Positions 31,046 to 42,360 of a stretch of 64,000 nt of DNA are shown one piece after another. The notes below the pieces were generated by a model, which was not told where the DNA came from, searched no databases, and worked only from the letters and a program-made list of their open reading frames with translations. Numbering within the stretch: position 1 is the stretch's first letter; each line of letters starts with the position of its first letter. The DNA is from Paraphoma chrysanthemicola (lineage: Eukaryota; Ascomycota; Dothideomycetes; Pleosporales; Phaeosphaeriaceae). A program made the position numbers and the translations under genes. The stretch spans positions 124,001-188,000 of the forward strand of contig JAGMWG010000010.1 of the NCBI GenBank assembly GCA_020744225.1, given 5' to 3'.

Positions 31046-31981
31046 ATGGCGAAGAAGGGCACCGCCAAAGTCAAGAAGAGGAACAAGTATCTCTCCGACA
31101 GCGACAGTGAAGTGTCTTTCCTTGCTAGCAGCAGCGAGAGCGAAGCCGTCTCAAGTACAATCAAGCCGCGCGCCAAAAGAGTTGGTGTGGTCGTCTCCAG
31201 TGACACCGAGAACGTCGATCCCGCCGCTGCACACGACTCGCGAAACCTCTCTACTGGCGAGCAGCTAAAGCCCGCGCATAAGACCGGCCAGCCTCGCCAA
31301 GACTCGTTGCTCGTGGGACAAAGCCCGCAACTGAACTTCCATTCTCCGTCCACCACCGGCTCTCCAACCTCACCAACACCCCCTGCACAGCTCGAGCATC
31401 CAGTAGCCTCTGCACCAAAGACACCGCGCTCTCGGTCCAAACGTCCCCGCCAGCGCCGTTCTGCAAAACCACGTTCTCGCATTCCTGGTCAAGGCACCGC
31501 AGCCAAAGACACCACCCCGACCTTGCGCTCCGACTCTGCACACCAATCCCCTCAGACCACCGAACCCACCAACGAAGCCGCCGAAGCGCACGATCCCGAC
31601 ACGATGATTCAAGGCGGCGCATCCATCCCTCCCAACCAGCAGCGCAACATGCGCGCCTGCATGATCTGCTCCATCGTGCGCACCCAGCAGCAATTCCTAA
31701 CCCAAGGCTGCCCCAACTGCGAGGACATCATCGAGCTCGCCAACAACCCGGAACAAATCAACGACTGCACATCACAAGTCTTCGAGGGCCTCATCAGCGT
31801 CGCAGACACAAGTCGCAGCTGGGTCGCCCGCTACCAGCGCCTCGAGGGCTATGTCCCCGGCGTGTACGCAACGCAGGTCGAGGGTATATTGCCTGAGGAT
31901 ATCCTCGTCGCGGTCGAGAATGCGGGGATCAATTATGTCCCGAGGGATGGCTCGGAGCAGGAGATGATTGGAAAGGACTAG
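31046..31981 (+). CDS. SPT4: Transcription elongation factor Spt4 with a 186-residue N-terminal extension (311 aa)
   Basis: The last ~125 residues are Spt4, which pairs with Spt5 in DSIF to promote RNA polymerase II elongation. They contain the zinc finger C-x2-C / C-x2-C (CMICSIV and GCPNCEDI), then NDCTSQVFEGLISVAD, SWVARYQRLEGYVPGVYA and GINYVPRDGS. Normal Spt4 is about 115-125 residues. Here the same frame is open without a stop back to an ATG at 31046 (MAKKGTAKVKKRNKYLSDSDSE), adding a basic then Ser/Thr/Pro-rich tail. An internal in-frame ATG at 31604 (MIQGGASIPPNQQRN) would give a standard 125-residue Spt4. Either the protein is extended, translation starts internally, or the extension is a leader. 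The Spt4 identity is secure; the start is not. Confidence 0.88.
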   Translation: MAKKGTAKVKKRNKYLSDSDSEVSFLASSSESEAVSSTIKPRAKRVGVVVSSDTENVDPAAAHDSRNLSTGEQLKPAHKTGQPRQDSLLVGQSPQLNFHSPSTTGSPTSPTPPAQLEHPVASAPKTPRSRSKRPRQRRSAKPRSRIPGQGTAAKDTTPTLRSDSAHQSPQTTEPTNEAAEAHDPDTMIQGGASIPPNQQRNMRACMICSIVRTQQQFLTQGCPNCEDIIELANNPEQINDCTSQVFEGLISVADTSRSWVARYQRLEGYVPGVYATQVEGILPEDILVAVENAGINYVPRDGSEQEMIGKD

Positions 31982-32371
31982 GTGCCCTATTGCTAGATGG
32001 GAGGAGGGTATGCATGCACGATGAAGGATAGTCGAGGGGTATGATTCCGGCAAGATCATCATGGGACATTGTTTGCAGCGTTGGAGTTCAGGAAAAAATG
32101 GAAATACGGGATGTTGCGTTACCAAAAGAGCATAGCAGTTGTATTGTTCCAATAGGTACATCGCATAAATGATCATTAGAAGAAGCAGGCCGATCGCCAT
32201 GATCACGGCCAGATAACCGAATGCGCAAAGCCATAAGGTGTCAAATCTTATTGCTTTTACTTTCAGTACTTCCCTACTTACTCTCTGTCTTCCTTCCTTT
32301 CATACAAACATAAACGAATAACTCAATTTATCACTTCCCCCCACCTCTCTACTTTCCATCTCAACCTTCCT
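31982..32371. terminator. Convergent 3' region between Spt4 and Trs130
   Basis: 390 bp where the two transcripts converge. AT-rich and T-rich stretches around 32230-32340 suit polyadenylation for one or both. No coding frame. Exact cleavage sites cannot be read from sequence. Confidence 0.4.
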
Positions 32372-35300
32372 TCAAACCCCCACACTCTCCAACCACACCA
32401 CATCCCTCCCCTTCCCCCCAGCAGCACTCAAATCCCCAATCCCCACCGTACTACTCCTCACATCCGGCACAACCTCGACCGTCTCACCATAGCTCAAATA
32501 ATCCGTTTCGCAATTCAATACCGCTGATCCGGTAGCGGCGTCCTCCTTGTCATCTTTGCGTGGTTTTGGATGAGCAGTGATAGTCACATTCGGCAACAAA
32601 GCGACGCCTGGTTTGAGGGGGATGAGTAGGACGGGCCATTCGTGCTCTTGGCCTTGTGTTGCAGAGAAATGCGCTTTGCGTGCGCCGGCAATGAGCCATG
32701 TGTCGTGTGCGGCGTCGAGCGTGTATGTGAAGTCGATTGCCTCGTCTGGGGTGGAGAGATTGGCGGCCGAGACGAGGGAGGTGGGGGAGGCCCAGTGGCG
32801 GGTGTGCGAGATGCGGAGGGTGGTTGGGAGGGGTTGACCTGCTGTTGCGATTGTGTGGGGGGAGTATTTGGTGGGTGTGAGAGAGGCGGTGTGCAAGATG
32901 TGTGTTTGTGGGATGGAGACGGTGATGATGATTGAACGGGATGAGTAAGGCGAGGGAGGAGCGGTGGGTTGGTCTGGGTTTGGGACGAGGTAGATGGTTT
33001 GGTTGGCCTAAAGATACTGTTAGTTCGCATCAAGCAGATAGTTTGACAGTCGACGTCGTACCTCGTGCCAGTTTTGTAACCACGCTCTTGTGTCTTCGCG
33101 AACGGCTTGCGGCAGGCCATCAAGACACTCAGACCAACCCATGTCTTCAAAAGCGCCCATGTCGACTTTGTCGAGGAGTGCAATACGCTCGAATTGGTGC
33201 GGGAGGACTTTCTGGACCAAATGTTCGGTGAACGTTTCTCGCAGTAATCGACTGAATTGGCGGACGGACCCTTCCGTAGCACTGGAAGCGAACAGTTTAC
33301 ATATCCGGTCTTTGACATCCTCATCAAGACAGCGGTACTCCACGCACAGGGCGAGACTGCCAGCGGCTGGAGTTTTGCTCTGTCTACGCTGAGCTGGATC
33401 GACGGTGTTTTTCGTGATCTTGTATGTGACAGCTACCGGCTGCTTGGCAAACACATAGAGTGGATTCTTAGCCCGTCGGGGAGACGTGACATTGTATTCG
33501 TCAGAGCTTTGGAGCTCTGCGTTGAGCAGTTGCAGTGGCACATGGCTTGCCGTCTTGATGTTGAACTTCGAAAGCAGAGCGCTTTTCTTGAAATGATCGT
33601 GTACGTTGACATCCAGAGGCAATTCGACGGGAATTGTGAATGTTGAGAAATACTGAAACTGGCCGTTTTCAGTGTGGTAGTCAATCTCGACTTTGATGCT
33701 GAGATCTTGGAGTATAGACTCCATGTCGTATGGCACCTTCAGCACCAAGGATGAGCCAGCACTCATTGTTCCCAGAGCAATGAGTCCGGGTGTCGACTTA
33801 TCCACAATCGCAGTATTTCCTGAAGATATGCCGACGTTCGCAGTTCGCAGTCGAAGCCCAGCAGAAGCCGACTTTAGACGAACATCAGCGCGCGTCAGTT
33901 CATTTGAGCCACTTGAGATCTCAAGCTCAACGTGGCGTGATTTGTCAATGTGGATGAAGTGCGATAGGAAGAGACGAGCATCCAGAGCTTCACCGCGTGG
34001 AAAGCAAAGTATGCGCGCTTTCTTAGCAGCCTTGAGAGCGTGGGCAGACACCGATGTGATGATCCCCAGTGGCGTCGTTGCTTCGGCCTTGGTGAATGGT
34101 TCGTGTGCGAAGATGATGCGCTTAGCTTCCAGCACGATTTTGTCGACCATGTACGGTCCAATAGTATTCACCTCGCGCCATTAGCACGGCCAATCAGAGG
34201 AGAAACATAAGCTTACATTGCAATCAAGCCAGAGCTTGTTCATGCCCTTCTTCAGCTGCACAGGAGTGGTGTTCTCGAGCCAGATGTCCTTGCTTTGCGC
34301 AGAATCTGCACAAACCAATCGCACCTTTGCCGCCTTGATCTCCACCTCATCTTCAAGTATATGTCTGAACTGGAGTCGTAATTGAAAGCCGTCCTTATCG
34401 TCATGGTGTCGTACATGAGGCTCTACAGATATGTCGCCAAAGTATTTCGTAAGTTGAACCGTAACGTCATACGGGAGCTGCTGCGAGAATTTGACAAGTT
34501 CATCAAACACTCCAGACGTGTCCACGTTGTCGTCGTCCAGCCAATCTCGAGGCATACTAGTGTCCTTGGTAACGTCCAATCGCTTCTGGTTCGTCTTGAA
34601 CGACATTCTGCTGGCTGCAGACTTCGCCAGTAGATCCAATAGAGTGCGTACATATTCGTCTTTGCGATTCAGCTTCTTCAAGCAATGTGCATGCATCTTC
34701 AGCATAGCCGTCTCAACGGTATTCCAGCGGCTCTTGGCAAACAGGGACGCCATACGCCCGAAGTACGCTGCCGCTGCTGCGAAGTCACCAAGCTCGCTGG
34801 AGAGATGTCAATTTTATTAGCTCAGGAAGGAAGCAACTTGGGTACGTACAATCGAAGAGCGGCCAAATCACCAAGCACGCTTTCTGCAGAATTGTGTTGA
34901 CCTGCTGCCATATAGTGCTTGACAATAAGGTCGCTTAGGACCTTCACTGTCATTAGCAATGTCTGAACAATTTCTCGCCTCGCTACTGACCTCGAAAGAC
35001 TGGCGGAATTGGTCGACGGATGAAACAGCACTCTTCAAAGTCCCTGCGAAAATACCCGCTGTGCTTGTTGTTGGTGAAGTAGCGCTTTTCGTTGTTGGCA
35101 CTTCCTCTGATTCTGGAGTATCCTCCTCGTCAAGAGCGACATCAGAAAGCTCTTCGGAGTGATCTAGCATTGGAAGGACGGCAGCCCAGCCAATACTCCA
35201 GCCCAAAGCTTTACCAATTTGCTCAAGGAGTCGACGTTGGACGACAACCAGCTGCGCTCGTGTACCAGCTAGCTCCTGAAGTCCATTCTTGGCTTGTGGT

Positions 35301-37260
35301 ACTGTGCTGTCCTGGATTGGTGCTGGACGGTCATTGTACTGGCCATTCTCGAACACGACCTGTCCGCTGTTCGTAGGTTGCGCATATGGAGGTTCTGCAG
35401 AACCACGGCCATGGTTTAGAGACGAAGAGCGTGATGGATGGACCATCGACTTTTGTTCAGTAACACGAAGCTTCTGTTCTTTGCTCTGACCTCCGAACGA
35501 CAGGCTCTTTCCAGAGGAGCCGGTTGAAGCGTCCTTCAGATATCTCGTGAAAGGTAACGATGAAGTAGCAGTCTCGCGCAGGATCTGGTCGAGCGCAGCG
35601 AAAGACCAAGATCGAACCAAGTTGTCAACCACAGCTTGCGGGAGAGTGGCTTCATGAGCTGCTGCACTAGTAATCTTCTTAGCATGTGCGCCATCAGAAA
35701 CATGGAACGACCTACCCAATAACAAGGTCGTCTCGAAGAAGACGAGCAGCAAAGGTTATGAAATTAAGCGCACGAGAGCAGAGCTCGGCAAGTGAATACA
35801 AGTCCTCGTTGCTGCCTGGCTGTTCTCCTGATTTCATTCCAAGGTTGCTATCGTCCACGGAACGTTGTTGCACACTAGCATTAGGACGTGGTTGGAGCTT
35901 AGCCGCGAGATCAGATCGAGCAGACTGGGAATTGCCAAGTCTCAGAAGCAGAGACATTTGACGTGCGAAGATGTATAGTCTGAAGTCAAATATTGAGATA
36001 TTGTTGGCAAGGATCAAGCCGCGATAGTCCTTTTTCTGCGCATTTATAGGCTGATCATCATGCAAACACGTCTTGGTGTCCGCGGAGCTCTCAGTATCTT
36101 TTTCGAAATGCTTTGAAACCTCTTGAGCATGCTCGTATAGGTCTTCGGAATGCTTTAAGATTGATCCGCCCTGCATGTCATCCGTTGCCTGGTCGCGAAT
36201 TACTGTGTCCAGGCCAACGGAGAGCTCATCGTAGCCTAGTAGAGCATCCTCGACCAAGCCGACACTTTCGAAGCCACGCGCTAGACCTTCTTTGAGAATG
36301 AAGAATGTATTGAAGTTCCAGCCGGGAAACGATCGCTGTGCATCATTCTTCCGAATGTCTTCTTCATATTGGCTGACTCGTAGATCGAAAGAAAGCAATA
36401 TGAGTGTTTTGAATTTGGCTATCACATCCGACCACGCTCGGTCCTGCTCCTGTGGGCTCTCAGCAATTGGTGGAGATGTCACTGGGGCTGGTGCTGGCAG
36501 CATATGTGGGGGCACCCTCTCCTTCTGTAATCGTATTTGAGCAATACGATCGGGTGCGGTTTTCGAGGAGATGTTGAAGTCAGCGCGCAGCTTCTCTAGA
36601 AGTGTAGTCGTGCCACGAGCCCACCGTGAGGTAGACCCACTCTTCTCTTTCTCGCCAGTTGTACTGTTCGACGAGCCTCGAGGCTGACTCGCGGCTGGGG
36701 TATCCGGGACCACAACATGTACGATCATCCATTCATAAGCATCATGGTTCTCTTGTGTGCTTGATGAGCTGCTTTGAGAAGGCGGGGTGTGCTCTTTCAC
36801 CCACTCTCGAACCTGCTTGCGCGCAGTCGACTTGTAGGTGTCGGAATCATCGCACCGCAACAGATAGACCTTCAGATATGGCGTCTGTCTCAAACCAGGG
36901 ATTTGATGGCGCCTCTGTTTCTCTTTCACAGGTGGCCGCAGAATCTCCTCGGTGGTTCGTGTTGGTGTTGCTGAAGCTCCTTGGGGTGGCGCCAGTCCCG
37001 CATTATGTGCTTCAGTAAGCTGTACAGACTCTTTACTGGGTACGAGATCAACGTGAAGCGAGTCAATTGATCTCAGAGGCCTGGTGGGAGCTTTCCAATG
37101 CAAGTTTCGAAGAGGAAGCCGAGCGACAAGGTCTTCTTGAACCAGCGAGAATACGCCTGACGGATCGTGGTACTCGACTGCAATATGTGAGAAGTGAAAT
37201 CCGGTGTCGGGTGTGATCAGGGCCCTTACCCGTGACCTTGGAGCTCGAGAGCCCGTCCAT
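32372..37260 (-). CDS. TRS130: TRAPPII complex subunit Trs130 / TRAPPC10 (about 1528 aa)
   Basis: Seven exons on the minus strand: 37260-37230, 37177-35716, 35666-34991, 34941-34850, 34796-34217, 34171-33062 and 33007-32372. The six introns are 45-54 nt with GTAAGG, GTAGGT, GTCAGT, GTACGT, GTAAGC and GTACGA donors; all phases agree. The short first exon MDGLSSSKVT joins VEYHDPSGVFSLVQEDLVARLP, then the family hallmark LRNLHWKAPTRPLRSIDSLHVDL. Later landmarks are YLKVYLLRCDDSDTYKSTARKQVREWV, FPGWNFNTFFILKEGLARGFESVGL and VVDNLVRSWSFAALDQIL. Trs130 belongs to TRAPPII, the Golgi tether and exchange factor for Ypt31/32-class Rabs. An in-frame ATG further upstream (37410 region, MSRINVANHL) is possible but less conserved-looking. 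The last exon shows the C-to-G sense-strand switch. Confidence 0.93.
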
Positions 37261-38222
37261 CACCGTAGACGCGGACTGCTTCTGCCGGGAATCATCATCT
37301 GTGGCACCCAAGGCTGGCGCACCATCTCCAGCCACACTCATCAAACACACGTGCCAGGAAAGAGGTGGAAATAACGCAACAAGGTGATTCGCAACGTTGA
37401 TGCGGCTCACGGGTATTGATGCCGTTGAGGTCAGATGAAGCGTGGCGATATCCCAGGCTAATTCCTAGCGCAGATCGCTCGCTTACGCCTTCCAAGCTTG
37501 TTTTAACCACGTGCTCGTGACTTCACACCACTCACACTACTCAGCCACAATTTCAAGCGGCACGTCATTGGCTCGCATTATACGAGCGTTTTGCCGTCAC
37601 AACCGTTCGCGCGAACACAGCCTTGCATCTCTCTCGCACGGGTCGAAAGCGCGGAACAGGCGTGGTAGGAGGCTTGTTCAGGGCTGCAACGCAACAACGT
37701 CCTGAAGCTGCCACTTCATATTTAAGTTACATTCCGAGCTGAATGCCTTCATTACTTACAACTTTGTATCATGCCTCTGAGTTTCGCGCACGTGGTATGA
37801 TGCTTATATTGCGCAAACTGCTACGAGAGTAGCTTGAAAGACGATCGGAGTTCAGCCTTGTGTGACGCCTGGCATACCGGTGATCCTCGCTTAGATGCTG
37901 CTGGGCTGAAAGGGACCGGCGTACTTCGCTTTGGTCGCATTAGCGATTCTACCGAGCGGCATTAAACGTTGATACGTTCCTTGCCAGAAATCACGGAATT
38001 ATGGTGACCGTCGCACCTCGCACTGCCTCCCTATGGCTTTCCGTCACTCGCACCATTACAGCGGGACGCGACAAGTCGCATTGCCCATCTGCTGTGAGCC
38101 TTGCCTCGTCCGCTTTCGTATATAGACCCGAGTAGTTCGCGTGTGAAACCTCTTGATCGATGCCAAACTCACATAGCATTCCAAGCTTCTGACATTGTCT
38201 CAACTCTAAAACAACCGCAAAG
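37261..38222. promoter_or_regulatory. Divergent intergenic region (Trs130 / RTA1)
   Basis: 962 bp between divergent start codons; both promoters should lie here. Small frames are not supported and no RNA or repeat was seen. Confidence 0.4.
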
Positions 38223-39461
38223 ATGGGCATGGGCGACTATTCCCCGGGTAGCATTTGGTACTATGCGCCAAACAAGGCTGCCCCTATCCTCTTCATTGTT
38301 TTGTTCGTCATATCTGGGGTCATTCACGCTTGGCAGACCATGTTAGTATTTTCAGACCATTTCGAGCGAGATGAGCGATTGCTAAGAAGCAACAGCAAGC
38401 ACAAGTCATGGCGAACCACAATTCTCCTTCCATGGGCAGCGTTGTTGATGGTTGCTGGTTTCGCCGTGCGACTAGCAGGGGCTTACAATACTGACAATCT
38501 TGCGTACCTCATCGCATCGACTGTGCTCATCATGTCTGGTCCTCCGGTGTATGCACTGATCAACTACTGTATGTACCTTTCTGGTTTCGCAAACACCTCG
38601 CTGACGACTCTAGTCATACTTGGTCGCATGCTCTACTACATTCCATACCTCGCACCTCTACATCCCGGACGCGTGGCAACCACGTTCGTCGGTCTCGATG
38701 GCGTCTGCGAGATTCTGATCGGCAATGGTGCCTGGCGAATGGCAAACAGTAGTTTGACCGACAAGCAGCGCCAAGTTGGGTCGAACATGGTGACAGCATC
38801 GCTGTGCCTTCAAGCAGCTCTTTTCGGGGCTTTCGGTCTGATGGCAGCACTCTTCCACCGCAACGCGAAACGAGCAGGCGTCCTTAAGCGCGACTTGAAG
38901 ATCGTGCTTTACGTCATGTATGTCAGTGCAACCATTGTCACCATACGCTGCATCTACCGTCTTGTGGAGTACATTGAAGGCTGGGAGTCTCCAATCTATC
39001 AGAACGAGGTATACTTCTGGATCTTCGAAGCGACAATCATGTTCGTCAACACCGCTCTGCTCAACCTCTTCCATCCAGGAAAGCGCCTCCCAAGATCGAA
39101 CTCGGTCTTCCTCAGTCGCGACGGTGTCACTGAGCGGCGCGGCCCCGGCTGGGCAGATGATCGCCCGTGGCTCGTCACCGTGTTCGATCCGTTTGATCTC
39201 TGGGGCCTGATCAAGGGCCATGACAAGAAGAAACAATTCTGGGACATGACAGATGAAGAGTTGGAAAGGGCCAGACTCGCAAAGAAGAAGAACAAGCGAT
39301 CTGTAGCGGCGGGCTTCTTCGATCCCCTCCGCCTTTGGGGAAGCAACGGCTACATCGGGAAGCATTTCGCCAAGAAGACAAACACTGAGCATACACAAGT
39401 AGATGGAGTGCATGATACAGTGGCTGCGGAGCCAAAAAATGTGGGAAAGCACGTGGTCTGA
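38223..39461 (+). CDS. RTA1-family seven-transmembrane protein (397 aa)
   Basis: Two exons, 38223-38568 and 38614-39461. The 45-nt intron (donor GTATGT, branch GCTGAC, acceptor CTAG) is a multiple of three without stops, so the unspliced frame also reads through. Removing it gives ALINYFILGRMLYYIPYLAPLHPGR, the RTA1 signature, whereas retention inserts 15 residues into a membrane helix. Seven hydrophobic segments are visible, from PILFIVLFVISGVIHAW to FWIFEATIMFVNTALLNL, followed by a charged cytoplasmic tail. RTA1-like proteins are plasma or vacuolar membrane proteins linked to lipid translocation and resistance to toxic lipophilic compounds; the substrate here is unknown. The tail has two similar patches (VFDPFDLWG and FFDPLRLWG). 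Confidence 0.9.
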   Translation: MGMGDYSPGSIWYYAPNKAAPILFIVLFVISGVIHAWQTMLVFSDHFERDERLLRSNSKHKSWRTTILLPWAALLMVAGFAVRLAGAYNTDNLAYLIASTVLIMSGPPVYALINYCMYLSGFANTSLTTLVILGRMLYYIPYLAPLHPGRVATTFVGLDGVCEILIGNGAWRMANSSLTDKQRQVGSNMVTASLCLQAALFGAFGLMAALFHRNAKRAGVLKRDLKIVLYVMYVSATIVTIRCIYRLVEYIEGWESPIYQNEVYFWIFEATIMFVNTALLNLFHPGKRLPRSNSVFLSRDGVTERRGPGWADDRPWLVTVFDPFDLWGLIKGHDKKKQFWDMTDEELERARLAKKKNKRSVAAGFFDPLRLWGSNGYIGKHFAKKTNTEHTQVDGVHDTVAAEPKNVGKHVV

Positions 39462-39727
39462 GGTGACTGGATCTAATCTTCTCTCGCTACTCCTGTTCAG
39501 TTCTCTCAAGATGATACCCATACTTTCCACCGCTCTGATCTCTCTTCGAATTATTCCATTCGCTCGACTTGTAAAGCACCTGCTAGATTCCTCGAGTACT
39601 AGATAGATTACTTTTTGCTTCACATCTGCAAATGCAGTAAACAGTTCTTAGATAAGCGCAAGCACATACATAATGATATCCTAACAACCACGTCCACTGC
39701 GTATCGCATTCACTTCTCCACAAGCTA

Positions 39728-39946
39728 ATGCAAACAGCCATGACCCCAGAATCGGTTCCACTCTCACCTCAGTCTACCAAAACCTTCCTAAAAAGCATTC
39801 CTACCTGTATCGTCATGACACTCGGTACGGCAACCTTGTTACATTCCCTCTACCACTCCCAAGGCACGTTCCACTCCCAACCCACGACCGATCCCAACCC
39901 CATCAATCCCGACCCCAACTCGACTCCAATATGTCCAACAACATAG
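39728..39946 (+). CDS. Possible small protein (72 aa)
   Basis: ATG at 39728 opens MQTAMTPESVPLSPQ, then a hydrophobic segment (TCIVMTLGTATLLHSLYHS) that could be a membrane anchor, then a Pro/Asn-rich end. It overlaps by 16 nt the next small frame, and the two might belong to one spliced transcript. No family recognised. Confidence 0.28.
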   Translation: MQTAMTPESVPLSPQSTKTFLKSIPTCIVMTLGTATLLHSLYHSQGTFHSQPTTDPNPINPDPNSTPICPTT

Positions 39947-40287
39947 CACAAACGACAAGCCAAGCATCAACCACCCGACACCGATATACACCCCATCTAG
40001 ACAGCGACACCAATCCACACCCTCCCCAAATCCAAACCACTGACACTACAAGTGTTCTCACACCCACCCATGCCCAACAACATACTCACACAATGACCAC
40101 CTACTCCAAACATTTTACAATAAAGGTTGAACATAATAAAATCCAGCAAGCCGCACCACGGCTCTTGACTGAAGGTCGAGCACGCGATTGGCCGTCTGCG
40201 ATAGGGCTGTTGTCGCGGGGTGAGACGGAGGGGGAGAAGAAGGCGGATTTGAAGAGGAGGAGGGAGTTGTTGAGGATGATGAGGTAG
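39931..40287 (+). CDS. Possible small protein (118 aa)
   Basis: ATG at 39931 gives a polar, Thr/His/Gln-rich first half and a charged, helical C-terminus (GRARDWPSAIGLLSRG, then EKKADLKRRRELLRMMR). The sense strand changes from C-rich to G-rich in the last 100 nt, the same pattern as at the 3' ends of better supported genes in this window, which mildly supports it being coding. No family recognised. Confidence 0.35.
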   Translation: MSNNIAQTTSQASTTRHRYTPHLDSDTNPHPPQIQTTDTTSVLTPTHAQQHTHTMTTYSKHFTIKVEHNKIQQAAPRLLTEGRARDWPSAIGLLSRGETEGEKKADLKRRRELLRMMR

Positions 40288-40833
40288 CGGGATGGAGGGT
40301 AGGGAGGGGGAGGATGAGAGGAGGAATAGACGGAATTTGGATGAGGATAGGAAAACTTGGTGGATAGGAATATAAGTCCAATTTTCCCAAAGGATGGGAT
40401 ACTGAATAGCTCCAGAATGAATTATTTCATGTAATCATCCGTTGATAGTTCCTGTAGGACACCCTTTCAACATCTTTCCCGCAACTACGGCACATTTGTT
40501 AAAGGATTGCAGACCCTTTCAGCCCTAGGAGTAATTCAACCGATAACAAAGATTACGTGATGGACTGCAAGTCTTTCCTGTTACTTCACACCACATGCAC
40601 AGCTCCACAATGATATATACACATTATATTTGCAAGTGATCGTGCTCATATATTCAAAAGGCTAATATATACGCCAGATAGCGGCGCAGAGAGCTACCAT
40701 GGATATCCCATCACACCGTAGTGCCATTCAACCAATATGAAAACGCCGTGGAATGCAAACCCTCTGATGCACCTCTTTATGATTGCAGAAGCTGTACAGG
40801 ACAAGTCATAGGAAAGTCGTGATCGCCGGCTAG
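40288..40833. other. Convergent intergenic region
   Basis: 546 bp, AT-rich after 40380, downstream of the small plus-strand frames and of the aspartic protease. It suits 3' UTRs; nothing else seen. Confidence 0.4.
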
Positions 40834-42360
40834 CTAGAAGCCGTTGAAACCCACCAGCGCTCCGGCACCAAGAATGGCGGCGCCTCCGAGCCATGGATTC
40901 GCGGTCGCGGCCGGCATGGCGGCGGCTGTGGAGTGCAGACGAGCTGTTACGCTGGGGCCGTTGACGCGGGGGCCACCGGTGCCTACTGCGGCTGTGGAGA
41001 CGGCGTTGGCAACGCCTGTTGCGTTGGGGACGCCGTCTGAGCCCTTGGAAATTTCTTGAATATTCTCGGTCGTTGCGTTGAAGTTGGTTTGAGCGAGCGA
41101 TATTTCGTTGTTCTCGAGATCGTATACAACGTATGCGGACCGTAGGAAGGTGTCGCCGAGCACCGCAACGGAATTGCCGGCTGGCGCGACGCCGAATATG
41201 CACACGGGCTGGCCGCGCGAAATAGTGGCGACAATGACAAGCTCATTCAGCGGGACTGAAATGTGCACGCCGGAAAAGACAAAGTCAAGAGAGCCCTCCT
41301 GGTTGGCGAGGCTACAGTCGACGTAGGCCGCGCCTTGCGCCGAGTCGTACTGCGCGCTGAACTTTTGGTATAGCGAGCGTGTGACGGAGTCGGGCAGGTA
41401 CATCAGCGACGATCCAGAGTCGAGGAGGACGGGCACGTTCTGGTTCGCAAAGAGCGAGGTGTTCTGGCCATTTTGTCCCATGCCGGTCATGGCAATGATG
41501 AACTCGGCGTACACTCCCGATTCTGGAATGATGGGCAGCGTCTGCAGCGTGCCGTGGAACTTGTCAGTGTCCACACCGCCAAAGAGAATGCTTCCTGTCG
41601 ATGCATCCAAGTCGTTCAGCCACAGGGAGTACGCGTTCGAGTTGATCGTGCCGTCGTCGACCAGCTTCTGCGGCAGATTGGGATATGGGTTCAGGCCGGC
41701 TCGCCCAACTGCCACCTCGTTGATTGTGTAACCGATGCCGAGAATGCCCTCTGCCGAACTGGAGACATATCCGATGCCAAACTGCAGGGCCTGTACTGTC
41801 TGTCCACCAAAGCGGAATGTGTCTGTGGCGTAGTCGCCCGACGCGCCAGATCCGTCAACATAGCTAATGTTGAATACACCGTTGACGTATTTGTAAGTCG
41901 ACGAGTCGTTTGCGTTGTAGGTGCCAGAGTCGCCGCACTGATTTCCTCCTGACCGGCAGAGCTGTGAGTTTCGTGCGTTAACCCACAGGTCGCTGCTACC
42001 GGTGTCGATGTGCAGGCGGAAGTTCTGTGCGGGTGTGCCTAAGCTGGCGTTGGCGAAGTAGAGCGTGTCGAGGTTGTCGAGCGTCTGTTGCACGGTTCCT
42101 TCTCGTCGTCGCAAGCGATCGTACGCGGCGGGATTATCGACCTTTCTCCGCTGAATGTCGAGACCAATTACTCTCGGGTTCTGTCTGTATTAGCCTCATT
42201 TCGCGTTGCGGCTATACATAGGAATGTGTCTCCCGCGCGGGAGGATTCGCTTCCAGATTGTACCTGGCGACCGGGGCATTGCGCTTACCTCGCGCGGCAC
42301 AAGCCTGAGTGCGGCTGCCGACGTCACCAAACTTGCTAACCAGAGCGCTGTGCACTTCAT
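40834..42360 (-). CDS. Secreted, probably GPI-anchored aspartic protease (A1 family, yapsin/SAP-like), 472 aa
   Basis: Two exons: 42360-42289 (24 codons, a signal peptide beginning MKCTALWLASLVTSAAALRL) and 42180-40834. The 108-nt intron has donor GTAAGC and acceptor ACAG, and is long for this window. A short propeptide (NPRVIGLDIQRRK) precedes the pepsin fold. The two catalytic motifs are HIDTGSSDLWV and LLDSGSSLMYL. The flap region is ISYVDGSGASGDYATDTF. Two Cys near the first motif (LCRSGGNQCG) match the extra loop of secreted fungal yapsin-like enzymes. The C-terminus is Ala/Ser/Thr-rich and ends in a hydrophobic stretch (LGGAAILGAGALVGFNGF), as expected for a GPI-attachment signal. It should act at the cell surface or wall. 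Confidence 0.93.
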
